Positions 49,291-57,660 of a DNA stretch of 64,000 bases are shown piece by piece. Each line of letters opens with the position of its first letter. Position 1 is the first letter of the stretch. The notes under the pieces were generated by a model. It worked only from the letters and a program-made list of their open reading frames with translations. It made no database searches and had not been told where the DNA came from. Source of the stretch: CBDCYS01 sp965226245 (GTDB lineage Bacteria; Acidobacteriota; Terriglobia; Bryobacterales; UBA6623); assembly GCA_965226245.1 (NCBI GenBank), contig CBDDCL010000015.1:1488001-1552000 (forward strand), in the 5' to 3' direction. A program made the position numbers and the translations under genes.

Positions 49291-50594
49291 GGCTTCTCCC
49301 GCATGTCTTGAACCGCGGAAGCGGCCGGGGGCTGGGGTGCTGTTTCGGCCGCGAGCCGCCTGATCCGCACACTCGAGACTCGCTTCTGATTGCCGGTGAG
49401 CACTTCGATCTGGATCCCCTCGAGTTGCATTTTCGCACCCGGCGAGGGAACCTGCCCAAGCTGCTCGCAAACGAGCCCGCCGATCGTAGTCGACTCGAAA
49501 TCGTCGCCGGGCCGGAATCCGACCAGCTCCTCCAGGCGGTCGACGTCCAAGTTCCCGTCGACGATGAAGGAGTGATCGGGTTGCTCGACCACGTCGGCTC
49601 TGGAATCCGACTCATCGTGAATCTCGCCGACAATTTCCTCCACGAGGTCTTCCATCGTGACCAAGCCGGCGGTGTGGCCGTATTCATCGATCACCATCGA
49701 CATCTGGGCGTTGCTTTCCTGCATCTCTCGCAGCAGTTCGTTGATCGGCTTCGTCTCTGGCACCAGAGCGATCGGCCGGATCAACTCCTTCACGCGCATA
49801 GTCCTGGTTTGGGCTTGGTCGATGTCGAGTGTATCTCGAGTGTGCACCAGGCCTTTGATATTGTCGATCGTCCCCTCGTAGACAGGCACGCGGGAGTACT
49901 CGTTGTCAATGAGCAGCTTTCTGAGTTCCTCCACGGTACGATCCGCTTCGATCGCCAGTACACGCGGCCGGGGCGTCACGACCTCACGCACCGTCTTGTC
50001 CCCGAATTCGACCACCGACTGAATCAGCTTGCGGTCTTCTTGTCCGATAACGCCTTCTTCTTCGCCCGCGTCCAGCAGCGCCTCAATATCCTCCGCCGTG
50101 CTGGAGGAGTTATTCGCCTGGGGCTCTTCCCCCCCCAGCTCAGCTACGGACGCTGCGAAACTGACAAGCGTGAAGAGCGGCTGAACGGCCAGACCCGCCA
50201 CCCGCATGAGAGGAATCAAGGGAACAAACCACTCGCCGGTCGTTCGGGTGAACAAAACCGCGGGCAGCATCTGGGCGAACAGAAGCATCCCGGTCAGCGC
50301 CAGGACCAGCGGCTCCACGAACGCAAAGTCGGTCTGGGACTGATCGAGTGTCAGCATCACGAGATCGAGCACCAGAAAGATCAATGCAGCTTGCCGCACC
50401 AAGGTGAATCGCGAAAGCCCTTCTTGAACATCAAACTTCAGCGCCGGGCGGATATGCTGCTCAAAGTACTTTAGCGCCGCGGCGTTTCCGCGAGCCCGAA
50501 ACCGCAGCGACTGCACGTAAAGCAGGTGGAGATAGGACGCCAAGGCGATCACGCCGCAGAGCACGACAGCGAGGATGATCCCGGCGATCGTCAC
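49287..50594 (-). CDS. CorC/HlyC-family membrane protein with CBS domains
   Basis: A 435-residue protein. The N-terminal part has hydrophobic helices (IAGIILAVVLCGVIALASYL and others up to about residue 150) in place of a full CNNM domain. It continues with EEEGVIGQEDRKLIQSVVEF, two CBS domains (about 195-325; YSRVPVYEGTIDNIKGLVHT), EYGHTAGLVTMEDLVEEIVG, and a C-terminal CorC/HlyC domain. Relatives affect magnesium or cobalt efflux. It overlaps ybeY by 4 bp upstream and era downstream. Confidence 0.88.
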   Translation of the reverse strand: MTIAGIILAVVLCGVIALASYLHLLYVQSLRFRARGNAAALKYFEQHIRPALKFDVQEGLSRFTLVRQAALIFLVLDLVMLTLDQSQTDFAFVEPLVLALTGMLLFAQMLPAVLFTRTTGEWFVPLIPLMRVAGLAVQPLFTLVSFAASVAELGGEEPQANNSSSTAEDIEALLDAGEEEGVIGQEDRKLIQSVVEFGDKTVREVVTPRPRVLAIEADRTVEELRKLLIDNEYSRVPVYEGTIDNIKGLVHTRDTLDIDQAQTRTMRVKELIRPIALVPETKPINELLREMQESNAQMSMVIDEYGHTAGLVTMEDLVEEIVGEIHDESDSRADVVEQPDHSFIVDGNLDVDRLEELVGFRPGDDFESTTIGGLVCEQLGQVPSPGAKMQLEGIQIEVLTGNQKRVSSVRIRRLAAETAPQPPAASAVQDMREKP

Positions 50595-51046
50595 TTCTCT
50601 ACTCGCTCGACTAACCCGGCGGGCAGGCCGAACTTCCTGCGCCAGCGCGTCTCTACCCGCCGCATGCGCCCGTTGCCTGTCTCGTGGTCGTAACCGAGAA
50701 GGTGCAGAACGCCGTGCAGGACTAGCACCTTGAACTCATCTTCGATTCGATGATCAAAACGCTCCGCCTGCCGTTGGGCTTGTCCGGCGGAGATAAGAAT
50801 GTCACCGAGGCGTCCGCCGTCGCCGTCGGGAAACGAAAGGACGTCCGTCGTAGTGCGCTTTCCCCGATAAACCCGGTTGGCGCGCCGCAGAGCGTCATCT
50901 GAGCCGACGACAACGGCGAACTCGCGGCCGCGTGCAACCTCCCTCGAAAGCCGCTGGAGAAAAGAGCGGAACTCGCTTTCGTCGAAGCGGACCTTGCGCT
51001 GACGGTTGAGATACCAAGGAGGGTCGCCGCTGTTTTTATCCGCCAT
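50591..51046 (-). CDS. ybeY: Endoribonuclease YbeY (rRNA maturation)
   Basis: A 151-residue zinc-dependent endoribonuclease needed for 16S rRNA 3'-end maturation. The zinc motif HGVLHLLGYDHE is complete, preceded by TTTDVLSFPDGDGG and LGDILIS. The start MADKNSGD (ATG 51046) overlaps the phoH stop by 11 bp; a longer frame from 51136 would read the phoH repeat region. Its 3' end overlaps corC by 4 bp. Confidence 0.94.
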   Translation of the reverse strand: MADKNSGDPPWYLNRQRKVRFDESEFRSFLQRLSREVARGREFAVVVGSDDALRRANRVYRGKRTTTDVLSFPDGDGGRLGDILISAGQAQRQAERFDHRIEDEFKVLVLHGVLHLLGYDHETGNGRMRRVETRWRRKFGLPAGLVERVEK

Positions 51047-52142
51047 CGTTGTTGTCCGGACGGCCCTGGTCTGGACGGCCCTGGTCTGGACGGCCCTGGT
51101 TCGGATCTTGGGGAGGCACCGCCCCGGAGCTTTCACTAACGGGCAGCTTCAGGTCTTGTTGGGGAGGCAGGGGGCTGTCCCCAGGCGCTTCGAGGCGGGC
51201 GTTGTCATAGCCTTCGTACGCCCTCACGATGCGTTGCACCAGGTCGTGGCGCACGACGTCCTTGTCATTGAAGTAGACGAATGAGATCCCCTCAACGGCG
51301 CTCAGCACGTCGATCACCTCGAGCAGGCCGCTGCGCCGGCCGACCTGTAAATCGATCTGAGTGACATCGCCGGTGATAACCGCTTTCGAGCCAAAGCCCA
51401 GCCGGGTGATGAACATTTTCATCTGTTCCGACGTTGCGTTTTGGCCTTCGTCGAGGATGATGAAGCTTTCGTTCAGCGACCGTCCTCGCATGAAAGCCAG
51501 CGGGGCGATCTCGATCAGCCCTTTTTCGAGCAGCCTCTCCACCCGGTCGTGGTCCAGCATGTCGTAGAGCGCATCGTAGAGCGGCCGCAGATACGGATCG
51601 ATCTTTTGCTGTAAAGTGCCGGGCAGGAAGCCCAAACGCTCGCCCGCCTCGACCGCGGGACGCGCCAGAACAATGCGGCGGACCTTCTTGTTCAGAAACT
51701 CCGACACGGCCATGGCGACCGCCAGATAGGTCTTTCCGGTACCGGCCGGACCGATTCCGAAAACCATGTCGCAACGCTCCATGGCTTCGAAATACCGCAT
51801 CTGATTGATGCTGCGGGGAGCGAGGGCTTTTTGACCGAACTTGCGCTGGCGGCTGCTCAACACCAGGCTGCGCAGCGTCAGTTCGGGGTCGGAGGCCACC
51901 ACCTTGAGGAAATTCTTGATGTCCCCGTTGCCGAACCGGTGGCCCTGATGGAGAAGAAACTCGTAATCGGAGAGGATGTCTTTCACGCGCCGCACGGGAG
52001 CCGCTTCGCCCTCAATTTCGAGGCTGTCTTCCAGTAAGTGGGTCGTCACGCCCAGCGACTTTTCGAGAAAGCGGATATTTTCGTCACGAGTGCCGAACAG
52101 AGGTCCGATGCCGTCAATGATGGGAACGCGCGTTTTCGTCAA
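51036..52142 (-). CDS. phoH: PhoH-family ATPase
   Basis: A 368-residue PhoH/PhoL-type P-loop ATPase, thought to act with YbeY in RNA metabolism. The N-terminal KH-like part (residues 15-90) is followed by GPAGTGKT (Walker A), [15 protein letters not shown], and FIILDEGQN (Walker B). The C-terminus carries three tandem GRPDQ units from a 15-bp DNA repeat (about 51056-51100). The start is taken as TTG 52142, with AAGGAGG about 15 bases upstream. It heads the operon phoH-ybeY-corC-era. Confidence 0.9.
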   Translation of the reverse strand: MTKTRVPIIDGIGPLFGTRDENIRFLEKSLGVTTHLLEDSLEIEGEAAPVRRVKDILSDYEFLLHQGHRFGNGDIKNFLKVVASDPELTLRSLVLSSRQRKFGQKALAPRSINQMRYFEAMERCDMVFGIGPAGTGKTYLAVAMAVSEFLNKKVRRIVLARPAVEAGERLGFLPGTLQQKIDPYLRPLYDALYDMLDHDRVERLLEKGLIEIAPLAFMRGRSLNESFIILDEGQNATSEQMKMFITRLGFGSKAVITGDVTQIDLQVGRRSGLLEVIDVLSAVEGISFVYFNDKDVVRHDLVQRIVRAYEGYDNARLEAPGDSPLPPQQDLKLPVSESSGAVPPQDPNQGRPDQGRPDQGRPDNNDGG

Positions 52143-52450
52143 CTTAGACAGTCATGGCCTCCTTCCCGAGCCGTGACCGTAAGGGAGTGTCCATGGGCCC
52201 GCGGCCCAGAAACCTTGGGGTTGTCAAGGGAGCGGCCCGCCGCTGATCCGCACCCATCCGGCAAGCGGAAACGCCGCTTTTTTGGTTGCGGCTGGTCAAC
52301 TGGAAGCGAGCGCCGCTGGGGAAAACCCCGATCGTCAAGTCCGCAAATGATCGTGACGCCGTCGTCAGCTTCAAAGCGCGGGTGGCAGGCAGCAGGCCTA
52401 TCCGAGGCGGGTCACTCGGAGGCGCGGACGGATCATCCATCTCTACGTCG
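52143..52450 (-). other. Leader region of the phoH operon
   Basis: About 300 bp between the likely transcription start and phoH. A 98-codon frame (starting MDDPSAPPSD at about 52437) crosses it but shows no family pattern, and a three-codon ATG-ACT-GTC-TAA frame follows the AAGGAGG just before phoH. It may be an untranslated or attenuator-like leader. Confidence 0.4.
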
Positions 52451-52479
52451 AATATAGCCAAGCAGCGGCGGCAAGTCAA
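52451..52479 (-). promoter_or_regulatory. Strong sigma-70-type promoter for the phoH operon
   Basis: On the minus strand, TTGACT (52479-52474) and TATATT (52456-52451) are exactly 17 bp apart. It is directed toward phoH, with initiation near 52444. Confidence 0.65.
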
Positions 52480-52687
52480 TCGGTGAATCCATCTAGCCCG
52501 CCAATAATACCGCAACGACCCTGCAGTGGTTGTCTGCCAGAGCTGGAGAAGCGGCAGCAGCGGACAGAAGGCTCCCAACGACTATACTGGCGGCTATAGG
52601 TTTCGTTCCGGGTTCCAGCAGCGCTGGAGGGGGCTATCTTGCTTCATTGCTTCTTGTGTGGCGGCCGAGAGCGTACGGCGCCAAACC

Positions 52688-53197
52688 ATGTTCGGGCAGA
52701 TCCTACAATCGGCCTTCTTCCTCCTCGCCCTAATCGGAGCGGTGTACACGATTCTCGCCGCGACCATCGGCAGAGCTCGCCTCCTTGAACTCTGTTTCGG
52801 CCCGGCGCCGGTTCAGCCGGCCGACTTCAAAAATCTGGCGCTGAAAAAAACCCCGAACCAGCACCTCGTCTGCCCGCCGGACTTCTGCGCGGCCGAGGTG
52901 CACGCGGAAAGCCCGGTTTTCAACGAGCCGGTTCAAAGCTTGAAACAAAAATGGTTCGCTCTAGCGCAGCGGCAAGCGCGCACGGAACTCGTCGACTCCG
53001 ACCAGCAAAACGAGCGTTATACGTTTCGGGTAAGAACGGCGGTGATCCACTTTCCCGACGACGTGACGGTGCAATTCATCGCGCTGGACGACAAGCGGTC
53101 CACGCTCGCCATTTACAGCCGCTCGCATTACGGATATTCCGACTTTGGAGTGAATCGCCGCCGGATCGAAAGCTGGTTGCGCGAGCTCGCTGCTTGA
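52688..53197 (+). CDS. DUF1499 membrane-anchored protein
   Basis: A 169-residue protein with one N-terminal membrane helix (SAFFLLALIGAVYTILAATI) and a DUF1499 domain. Recognisable blocks are NQHLVCPPDFC, TAVIHFPDDVTVQFIALDD, and IYSRSHYGYSDFGVNRRRIESWL, the hallmark ending of the family. Function is unknown. ATG 52688 is chosen because a longer upstream frame lacks protein-like sequence and the helix then lies at the N-terminus. It is divergent from phoH. Confidence 0.88.
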   Translation: MFGQILQSAFFLLALIGAVYTILAATIGRARLLELCFGPAPVQPADFKNLALKKTPNQHLVCPPDFCAAEVHAESPVFNEPVQSLKQKWFALAQRQARTELVDSDQQNERYTFRVRTAVIHFPDDVTVQFIALDDKRSTLAIYSRSHYGYSDFGVNRRRIESWLRELAA

Positions 53198-53357
53198 GCG
53201 TCTTGCTGAGTTCCGGGCCTCGGTTCGCGATGCTACGTCGGCCCGGAGGCCGACGCCTGGAGTTTCTACATTTCGAGGGCTTGATGTTTTGTCGAGGAGC
53301 AGGTTTCTTGCTTTCTCCGTTGCTGGCTCTCAGGCCGTGATCATGTCTAGATAAAGT

Positions 53358-53405
53358 CAGTCGGTCTATTTTATTGTTGACAGACCGACTGAAGTGTGTC
53401 ATTCT
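53358..53405 (+). promoter_or_regulatory. Promoter and operator of the two-gene IS
   Basis: TTGACA (53377-53382) and CATTCT (53400-53405) are 17 bp apart. The inverted repeat CAGTCGGTCT (53358-53367) and AGACCGACTG (53382-53391) brackets the -35 box, suggesting control by the HTH protein encoded next. Confidence 0.6.
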
Positions 53406-53435
53406 AACTCTGGAACCTCCCTGGCCCCACTCAGC

Positions 53436-53795
53436 ATGGACTCCGAACTCAAAGATCTTATCCTCGATACTATCGAATCCTCCCTCGACGCTCAGCTTCG
53501 CGCTGTCCGCCGACTCCGCAAAGATCCTCCCCCGGCTCCCTCCAGCCCGCCTTCCCGTCTGTCTCAGGTTAATATGGCATTTGACATACTTAAAAAGGCC
53601 CGCAGCCCTCTCCACGTCTCCGATCTGATCGACCGCATCCATTCCCACTTCGGCGTAGCCGTCGACCGCGAAAGCCTCGTCTCCTCCTTGTCGAAGAAAA
53701 TCGCTCGCGGCGACCGCTTCGTCCGCACCGGAAAGAACACGTTTGGCTTACGAAAACCATCTTCGGAACCAGCTTCAGAAAAGGAGTCCCCATGA
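53436..53795 (+). CDS. HARE-HTH domain protein, IS accessory gene
   Basis: A 119-residue protein. Residues 1-45 are helical and Pro-rich. Residues 45-105 resemble the HARE-HTH (HB1/ASXL/RpoE-delta-like) winged helix: MAFDILKKARSPLHVSDLID, LVSSLSKKIARGDRFVRTGK and a final NTFGL. Its stop overlaps the transposase ATG by 4 bp (ATGA), so both are made together. It could regulate the promoter at 53377 or help the transposase choose palindromic targets. Start ATG 53436. Confidence 0.7.
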   Translation: MDSELKDLILDTIESSLDAQLRAVRRLRKDPPPAPSSPPSRLSQVNMAFDILKKARSPLHVSDLIDRIHSHFGVAVDRESLVSSLSKKIARGDRFVRTGKNTFGLRKPSSEPASEKESP

Positions 53796-55168
53796 CACTG
53801 TTAGAGAACTTCACCGCGATCACCTCCCGCTGGCGAGGGACGTTTCCCCAGCGGCGCACGCATCTCCGCGCCCAGCGCCAGGCGCTGGGTTCGCTGGTCT
53901 GTCTGGGACGCCGCACCCTGACGCGCATCATCTGGACCAACGGCGGCTCGCAGCGCAGCTGGAGCGCCGAGTATTTCCTGCATTCGCGCTGCCAGTGGCA
54001 GCCGCAACAGTTGTTTCAGCCCATTGCGGAAAGCGCTTTGGCGTGGTGCCGGGGACCTCTGATCGGCGTCGCCGTCGATGACACTCGTCTGCACAAAACC
54101 GGCCGCTCGATCGAACAGGCCTGCTACCAGCGCGATCCCATGTCGCCGCCGTTTCATTGCAATTTGATGCTGGGATTGCGCTTCTTGCAAGCCTCGCTGC
54201 TGCTGCCGCTCGAGCAGCAGGGAGTTGACGCGCGTGCGCTGCCGATCCGCTTTCAAGACGCTCCGGCGGTGAAAAAGCCCGGCCGCCGGGCCGACGCCGA
54301 GCAGCGCCAGCAATACCGCGAACAAGTCAAGCAGCACAATCTTTCGCGGCGCTTCGTCGAGATGATGGGGGAGTTGCGGCAGAGTTTGGATGAAGCCGGG
54401 GCGCGCCGCCAGACGATGGTGCTGGCCGCCGACGGCAGCTTTTGCAACCGCACAGTTTTTACGGCCCCGCGCGAGCGCAGCGAGATCATCGCCCGCGCCC
54501 GCAAGGACGCGCGGCTGTGCTGGAGGGCGCCGGCCGGGGGGCGGCGTTTTTACGGAGTCGAGAAGTTCACGCCCGAGCAAATGCGTCAAGACGGCAAGGT
54601 AAAGTGGCAAAGGGCCAGGATTTTCTACGGTGGCCGGTGGCGCAAGATCCGCTACAAACAGCTGCGCGGGGTGCTTTGGCAGGGCGGAGCGCGGCGCCAG
54701 CCGTTGCGCTTGTTCGTAGTGGCGCCGACGGCGTATCGCAAGCGCAAAAGCGGCCGCTTGTACTATCGGCGTCCGGCGTACTTGCTGACCAGCGACCTCG
54801 ACAGCAGCGCGAAAGCCCTGTTGCAGATCTACTTCAACCGCTGGCAGATCGAAGTCAACCACCGCGAGGAGAAGGACACGCTGGGAGTCGGCCAGGCACA
54901 GTTGTGGAACGGGGTGGCGGTACCGAAACAGCCGGTTTTGGCGGTGGCGGCCTACAGCGCTTTGCTGCTGGCTTCGCTCCAGAGCTACGGAGCGAAGCGA
55001 GGAGAGCAGTACGCGCCGCTGCCGAAGTGGCGACGGGACGCCAAGCGGCCTTCTTGCCTGGATCTGATCACGCTGTTGCGCAAAGAAATGGCCGAACACC
55101 CCGAAATACTGGCCCCGCTGGGCCTCCATCCCAGCTATCAAGGCTTCACCGCCGCTGCCGCAGCCTGA
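53792..55168 (+). CDS. DDE transposase, IS4/IS701 superfamily
   Basis: A 458-residue transposase. The first catalytic Asp is in GVAVDDTRLHKTG, the second in VLAADGSFCNRT, and the Glu in the YREK-like block NRWQIEVNHREEKDTLGVGQ. A ribosome-binding site AAGGAG lies inside the end of the HARE gene. The catalytic residues are intact. The exact family is uncertain without a database search; IS701 is the best guess. Confidence 0.85.
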   Translation: MTLLENFTAITSRWRGTFPQRRTHLRAQRQALGSLVCLGRRTLTRIIWTNGGSQRSWSAEYFLHSRCQWQPQQLFQPIAESALAWCRGPLIGVAVDDTRLHKTGRSIEQACYQRDPMSPPFHCNLMLGLRFLQASLLLPLEQQGVDARALPIRFQDAPAVKKPGRRADAEQRQQYREQVKQHNLSRRFVEMMGELRQSLDEAGARRQTMVLAADGSFCNRTVFTAPRERSEIIARARKDARLCWRAPAGGRRFYGVEKFTPEQMRQDGKVKWQRARIFYGGRWRKIRYKQLRGVLWQGGARRQPLRLFVVAPTAYRKRKSGRLYYRRPAYLLTSDLDSSAKALLQIYFNRWQIEVNHREEKDTLGVGQAQLWNGVAVPKQPVLAVAAYSALLLASLQSYGAKRGEQYAPLPKWRRDAKRPSCLDLITLLRKEMAEHPEILAPLGLHPSYQGFTAAAAA

Positions 55169-55429
55169 AAAATGTAGAAACTCCAGACGTCGGCCCGGAG
55201 GCCGACGCGGCCCGCCGGGAGGCGCGCGCCACCTCGGGGCGACGCGCCCGTCGCAGTTGCCGGGGGACGGTCGTGATCCAGGGCGGAATGAAAGCCCGTT
55301 GAAACGGGCTGACGAACAACTTCGGGAGGGCTGGCCAACCGGCCCTAAAAGGACCGGCCTAAAGGAGACCAAACCACGTGAACGTGGCTCAACGGCTCTA
55401 ACGCTTGCCGCGGAGATCCAGCAAGTGAA

Positions 55430-56057
55430 ACTGGAGATCTCTCGAGCCCGAATCACGGCTCCGTTTAGCAGCCATGTCACGGAGCGGACCGTAGAGCTGG
55501 GCCAAACAGTCCGTAATCTCGATGGACTCTTCAAACTCGGTACTTTGTCACCCCTTTATGCGGACGTCCATTTGGCTGAACGAGACGCTCAGTCCGTGCG
55601 CCCGAACCTCGAGGCGCGAGTGAGCCTTGGCTCGCACGATTCGGAGAAGGTGGCAGGCCGCGTCCTTCGAGTCAGTCCGGTGGTGGATGACTCCAGCGGC
55701 ACGGTCAAGATAACGGTGGAACTCGGCCGCGGGCCGCTGTCGCCCGCCGTACCTACACCCGCGTCAGCCATTTTGGAGGGATGCCGGGAACGCCTCCGCC
55801 CGATCTTAATGACCGCCGCGACGACCATCGTGGGCCTCATCCCGCTGGCCTGGGGCGATGGTGGTCTGTTCGATATGAAATACTTTCCGATGGCCCGTAC
55901 GGTGATGGGCGGCTTGATGGCGTCCACCGCTCTGACACTCATCGTGCTGCCGACCTACTACACGCTATTTGACGACCTGGCCGTCTGGGTCAAGCGCACC
56001 TGGTTCGCCAGCGACCCCTCGCGGCTAGAGCCAACGACCGAAGCAGCCGGCGACTGA
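55430..56057 (+). pseudogene. RND efflux relic: adaptor fused to pump C-terminus
   Basis: One open frame joins two different genes. Up to about 55740 it is the HlyD/MFP-type adaptor (AEIQQVKLEISRARITAPFS, ERTVELGQTV, SPLYADVHLAERDA, SPVVDDSSGTVKITVEL). From about 55775 it is the last transmembrane region of an RND pump (CRERLRPILMTAATTIVGLI, GGLMASTALTLIVLPTYYTL). A large deletion between adaptor and pump genes explains it. The 5' part is missing, replaced by repeat DNA next to the IS at 53257. It cannot be a working pump. Confidence 0.8.
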
Positions 56058-56095
56058 AGCTACGGTTGCCGTTGTATACGGCATCCCGCCGTAGC

Positions 56096-56174
56096 GACCG
56101 GCACTCTTGCCGGTCCTTCACCGCGTCAAGCGGTGACGTAGCAAAACCCACGTTGACGAGCCGCCTTCGGCGGC
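56096..56174. repeat. Run of short hairpins
   Basis: GACCGGCA-CTCT-TGCCGGTC, then TCACCGC-GTCAA-GCGGTGA, and GCCGCC-TTC-GGCGGC, between convergent genes. They could act as bidirectional mRNA ends. Confidence 0.7.
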
Positions 56175-56282
56175 TGCGACAAACAAGAGTGTTCAGAGTA
56201 AGCTGCAACAAGCAGCGGAAGCTTTGATCCGATGTCGCGCCCGGTCCATTTCCGGGATGAGCGGGAAGCTGGACCCATCAGG

Positions 56283-57572
56283 TCAAGTTTCCGGACGCGA
56301 ACCTTTCCGATCGTCGATTACCTTGCGCATGGCGGCCAAATTCAGCCGGCTAAGAGTGTGAAGCGAATCCGGCCCGGGAATCGCGACTCGGAAAGGGGCC
56401 CAAGCGTTCGGCTTGAGTACTCGCAAGTCAGTTGGCACGAGCTCTTGGGCCGCCTCGGGGTCGATGTTAAAACCAACCCATGGCTTTCGCCCCCCCATTA
56501 CGATTCGCATAGCCCAACACGAGGGGCGATTTAAGTAGATCCCGAAGTAACCGGTCGTATCCTTATAGGCCAGTTCCACGGGAACATCTTGCCGTGAAGC
56601 TGAGTCGTACATTTTCAATTGGGACAAATCTGAGGTGTCAAATTGTGACTTGATGATCCCGAAGCATTCAAGCTCGTCGTCGGTCGTCACGATCCGGGTC
56701 CCAGATTCCGACTCCTTACCTTCCTCAGTATCCGCCTGTCTCACGTGCCCCTCTTGTTCAGCACCCGGAACGAGCTCCGATTCAGGAGTGGTCTCCACCT
56801 CGGAGTCATCAGCTCCCTCCTCAGGCTCAGACACGCCCTTGTCGAGGGCAGCGAGCGAGCGCCTCACAATCTCTCGCAGGACGATGGTTAGGGCATTCTT
56901 GCTGATGGGCGCAAACCGTTCAACGACGTTGGCGGTGACTCGCCCCTCATACATTTTTTCGGCGCCGAGGATCCATCGAACAAGTTCCTCCGACGGGTCT
57001 TTATCACGAAGGTCCAGTTCTTTACGCAGAAGCTTTACCATTCTGCTGAGATAGATCAACTCCGTCGCGAATTCCCGGATGGCTTCTGGAGAGAAGACAG
57101 ACTTGTGGAATCGCGCTAGTATGTCCAGACCTGGGTCAGCGGCGTCTAGCCTCATCCCGTGGAATGGGGACTTGTCCATCACGTTCGGATCCCCTGTGTC
57201 GATGAAGAACCTGTAGTCGATGCCGTTGGTCAGGATCGCTAGACAAACGTTTCGGTCTGCATTGAAATAACGAGCTAGCTGACCTTCGTGCCCGTCAAGG
57301 GCCTCATCGATTGTTTTCACTTCGACGAAGATTAGAGGCAATCCGTCGGATAAGGTCGCTAGATCGACTTTTTCTTTCTGTCCTCCTTTTCTAATTGCGA
57401 AGTCCGCTTCGTATTCCGGACATACCTCTGCAGGATTCCAGATGTCGTATCCTAAGGCGCTGAGCAGTGGCAATATGAGTGCTTGTTTCGTAGCCTCCTC
57501 TCCCCGACCACGCGTCGCTGGAATCCGCGTATTTATCTGCTCGACAACCGATTTGAGTCGATCGATACTCAT
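56283..57572 (-). CDS. HsdR-N-like restriction endonuclease-fold protein
   Basis: A 429-residue protein with the N-terminal domain of type I restriction HsdR subunits. MSIDRLKSVVEQINTRIP and ATKQALILPLLSALGYDIW are typical, and the PD-(D/E)xK site reads YEADFAIRK ... LIFVEVKTID. There is no helicase domain, and no hsdM or hsdS nearby. The C-terminal third has an acidic low-complexity stretch (SEPEEGADDSEVETTPESEL) and an unknown tail. It may be a stand-alone defence or phage-derived nuclease. ATG 57572 is preferred over a start inside the adjoining IS. Confidence 0.8.
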   Translation of the reverse strand: MSIDRLKSVVEQINTRIPATRGRGEEATKQALILPLLSALGYDIWNPAEVCPEYEADFAIRKGGQKEKVDLATLSDGLPLIFVEVKTIDEALDGHEGQLARYFNADRNVCLAILTNGIDYRFFIDTGDPNVMDKSPFHGMRLDAADPGLDILARFHKSVFSPEAIREFATELIYLSRMVKLLRKELDLRDKDPSEELVRWILGAEKMYEGRVTANVVERFAPISKNALTIVLREIVRRSLAALDKGVSEPEEGADDSEVETTPESELVPGAEQEGHVRQADTEEGKESESGTRIVTTDDELECFGIIKSQFDTSDLSQLKMYDSASRQDVPVELAYKDTTGYFGIYLNRPSCWAMRIVMGGRKPWVGFNIDPEAAQELVPTDLRVLKPNAWAPFRVAIPGPDSLHTLSRLNLAAMRKVIDDRKGSRPET

Positions 57573-57660
57573 AGCGTCCCACCCCCTGAATCGCACCGGC
57601 CAACACGCGAGGGCGCTGAATCCAGAATTCCCGATTCGGCTGTGCGGCTCGTTTATGATA

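Larger units (their letters stand above)
53257..55186 (+). mobile_element. Two-gene insertion sequence inside a palindromic repeat
   Basis: 1,930 bp with ends CTGGAGTTTCTACATTT and its exact complement (55170-55186). It encodes a HARE-HTH protein and an IS4/IS701-superfamily transposase. A 22-bp palindromic sequence with core CGGCCCGGAGGCCG stands directly outside each end (53235-53256, 55187-55208), either as a long target duplication or as two repeats bracketing the element. Confidence 0.82.

Noticed and set aside
49236..50474. 412-codon plus-strand frame
   Set aside because: Antisense shadow of the CorC-type gene, which has CBS and CorC motifs.
52144..52578. Possible gene in the phoH leader
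   Set aside because: The frame overlaps the phoH promoter and shows no domain; kept only as a leader region.
53801..55534. 577-codon minus-strand frame
   Set aside because: Antisense of the DDE transposase, which has intact catalytic motifs and is coupled to the HARE gene.
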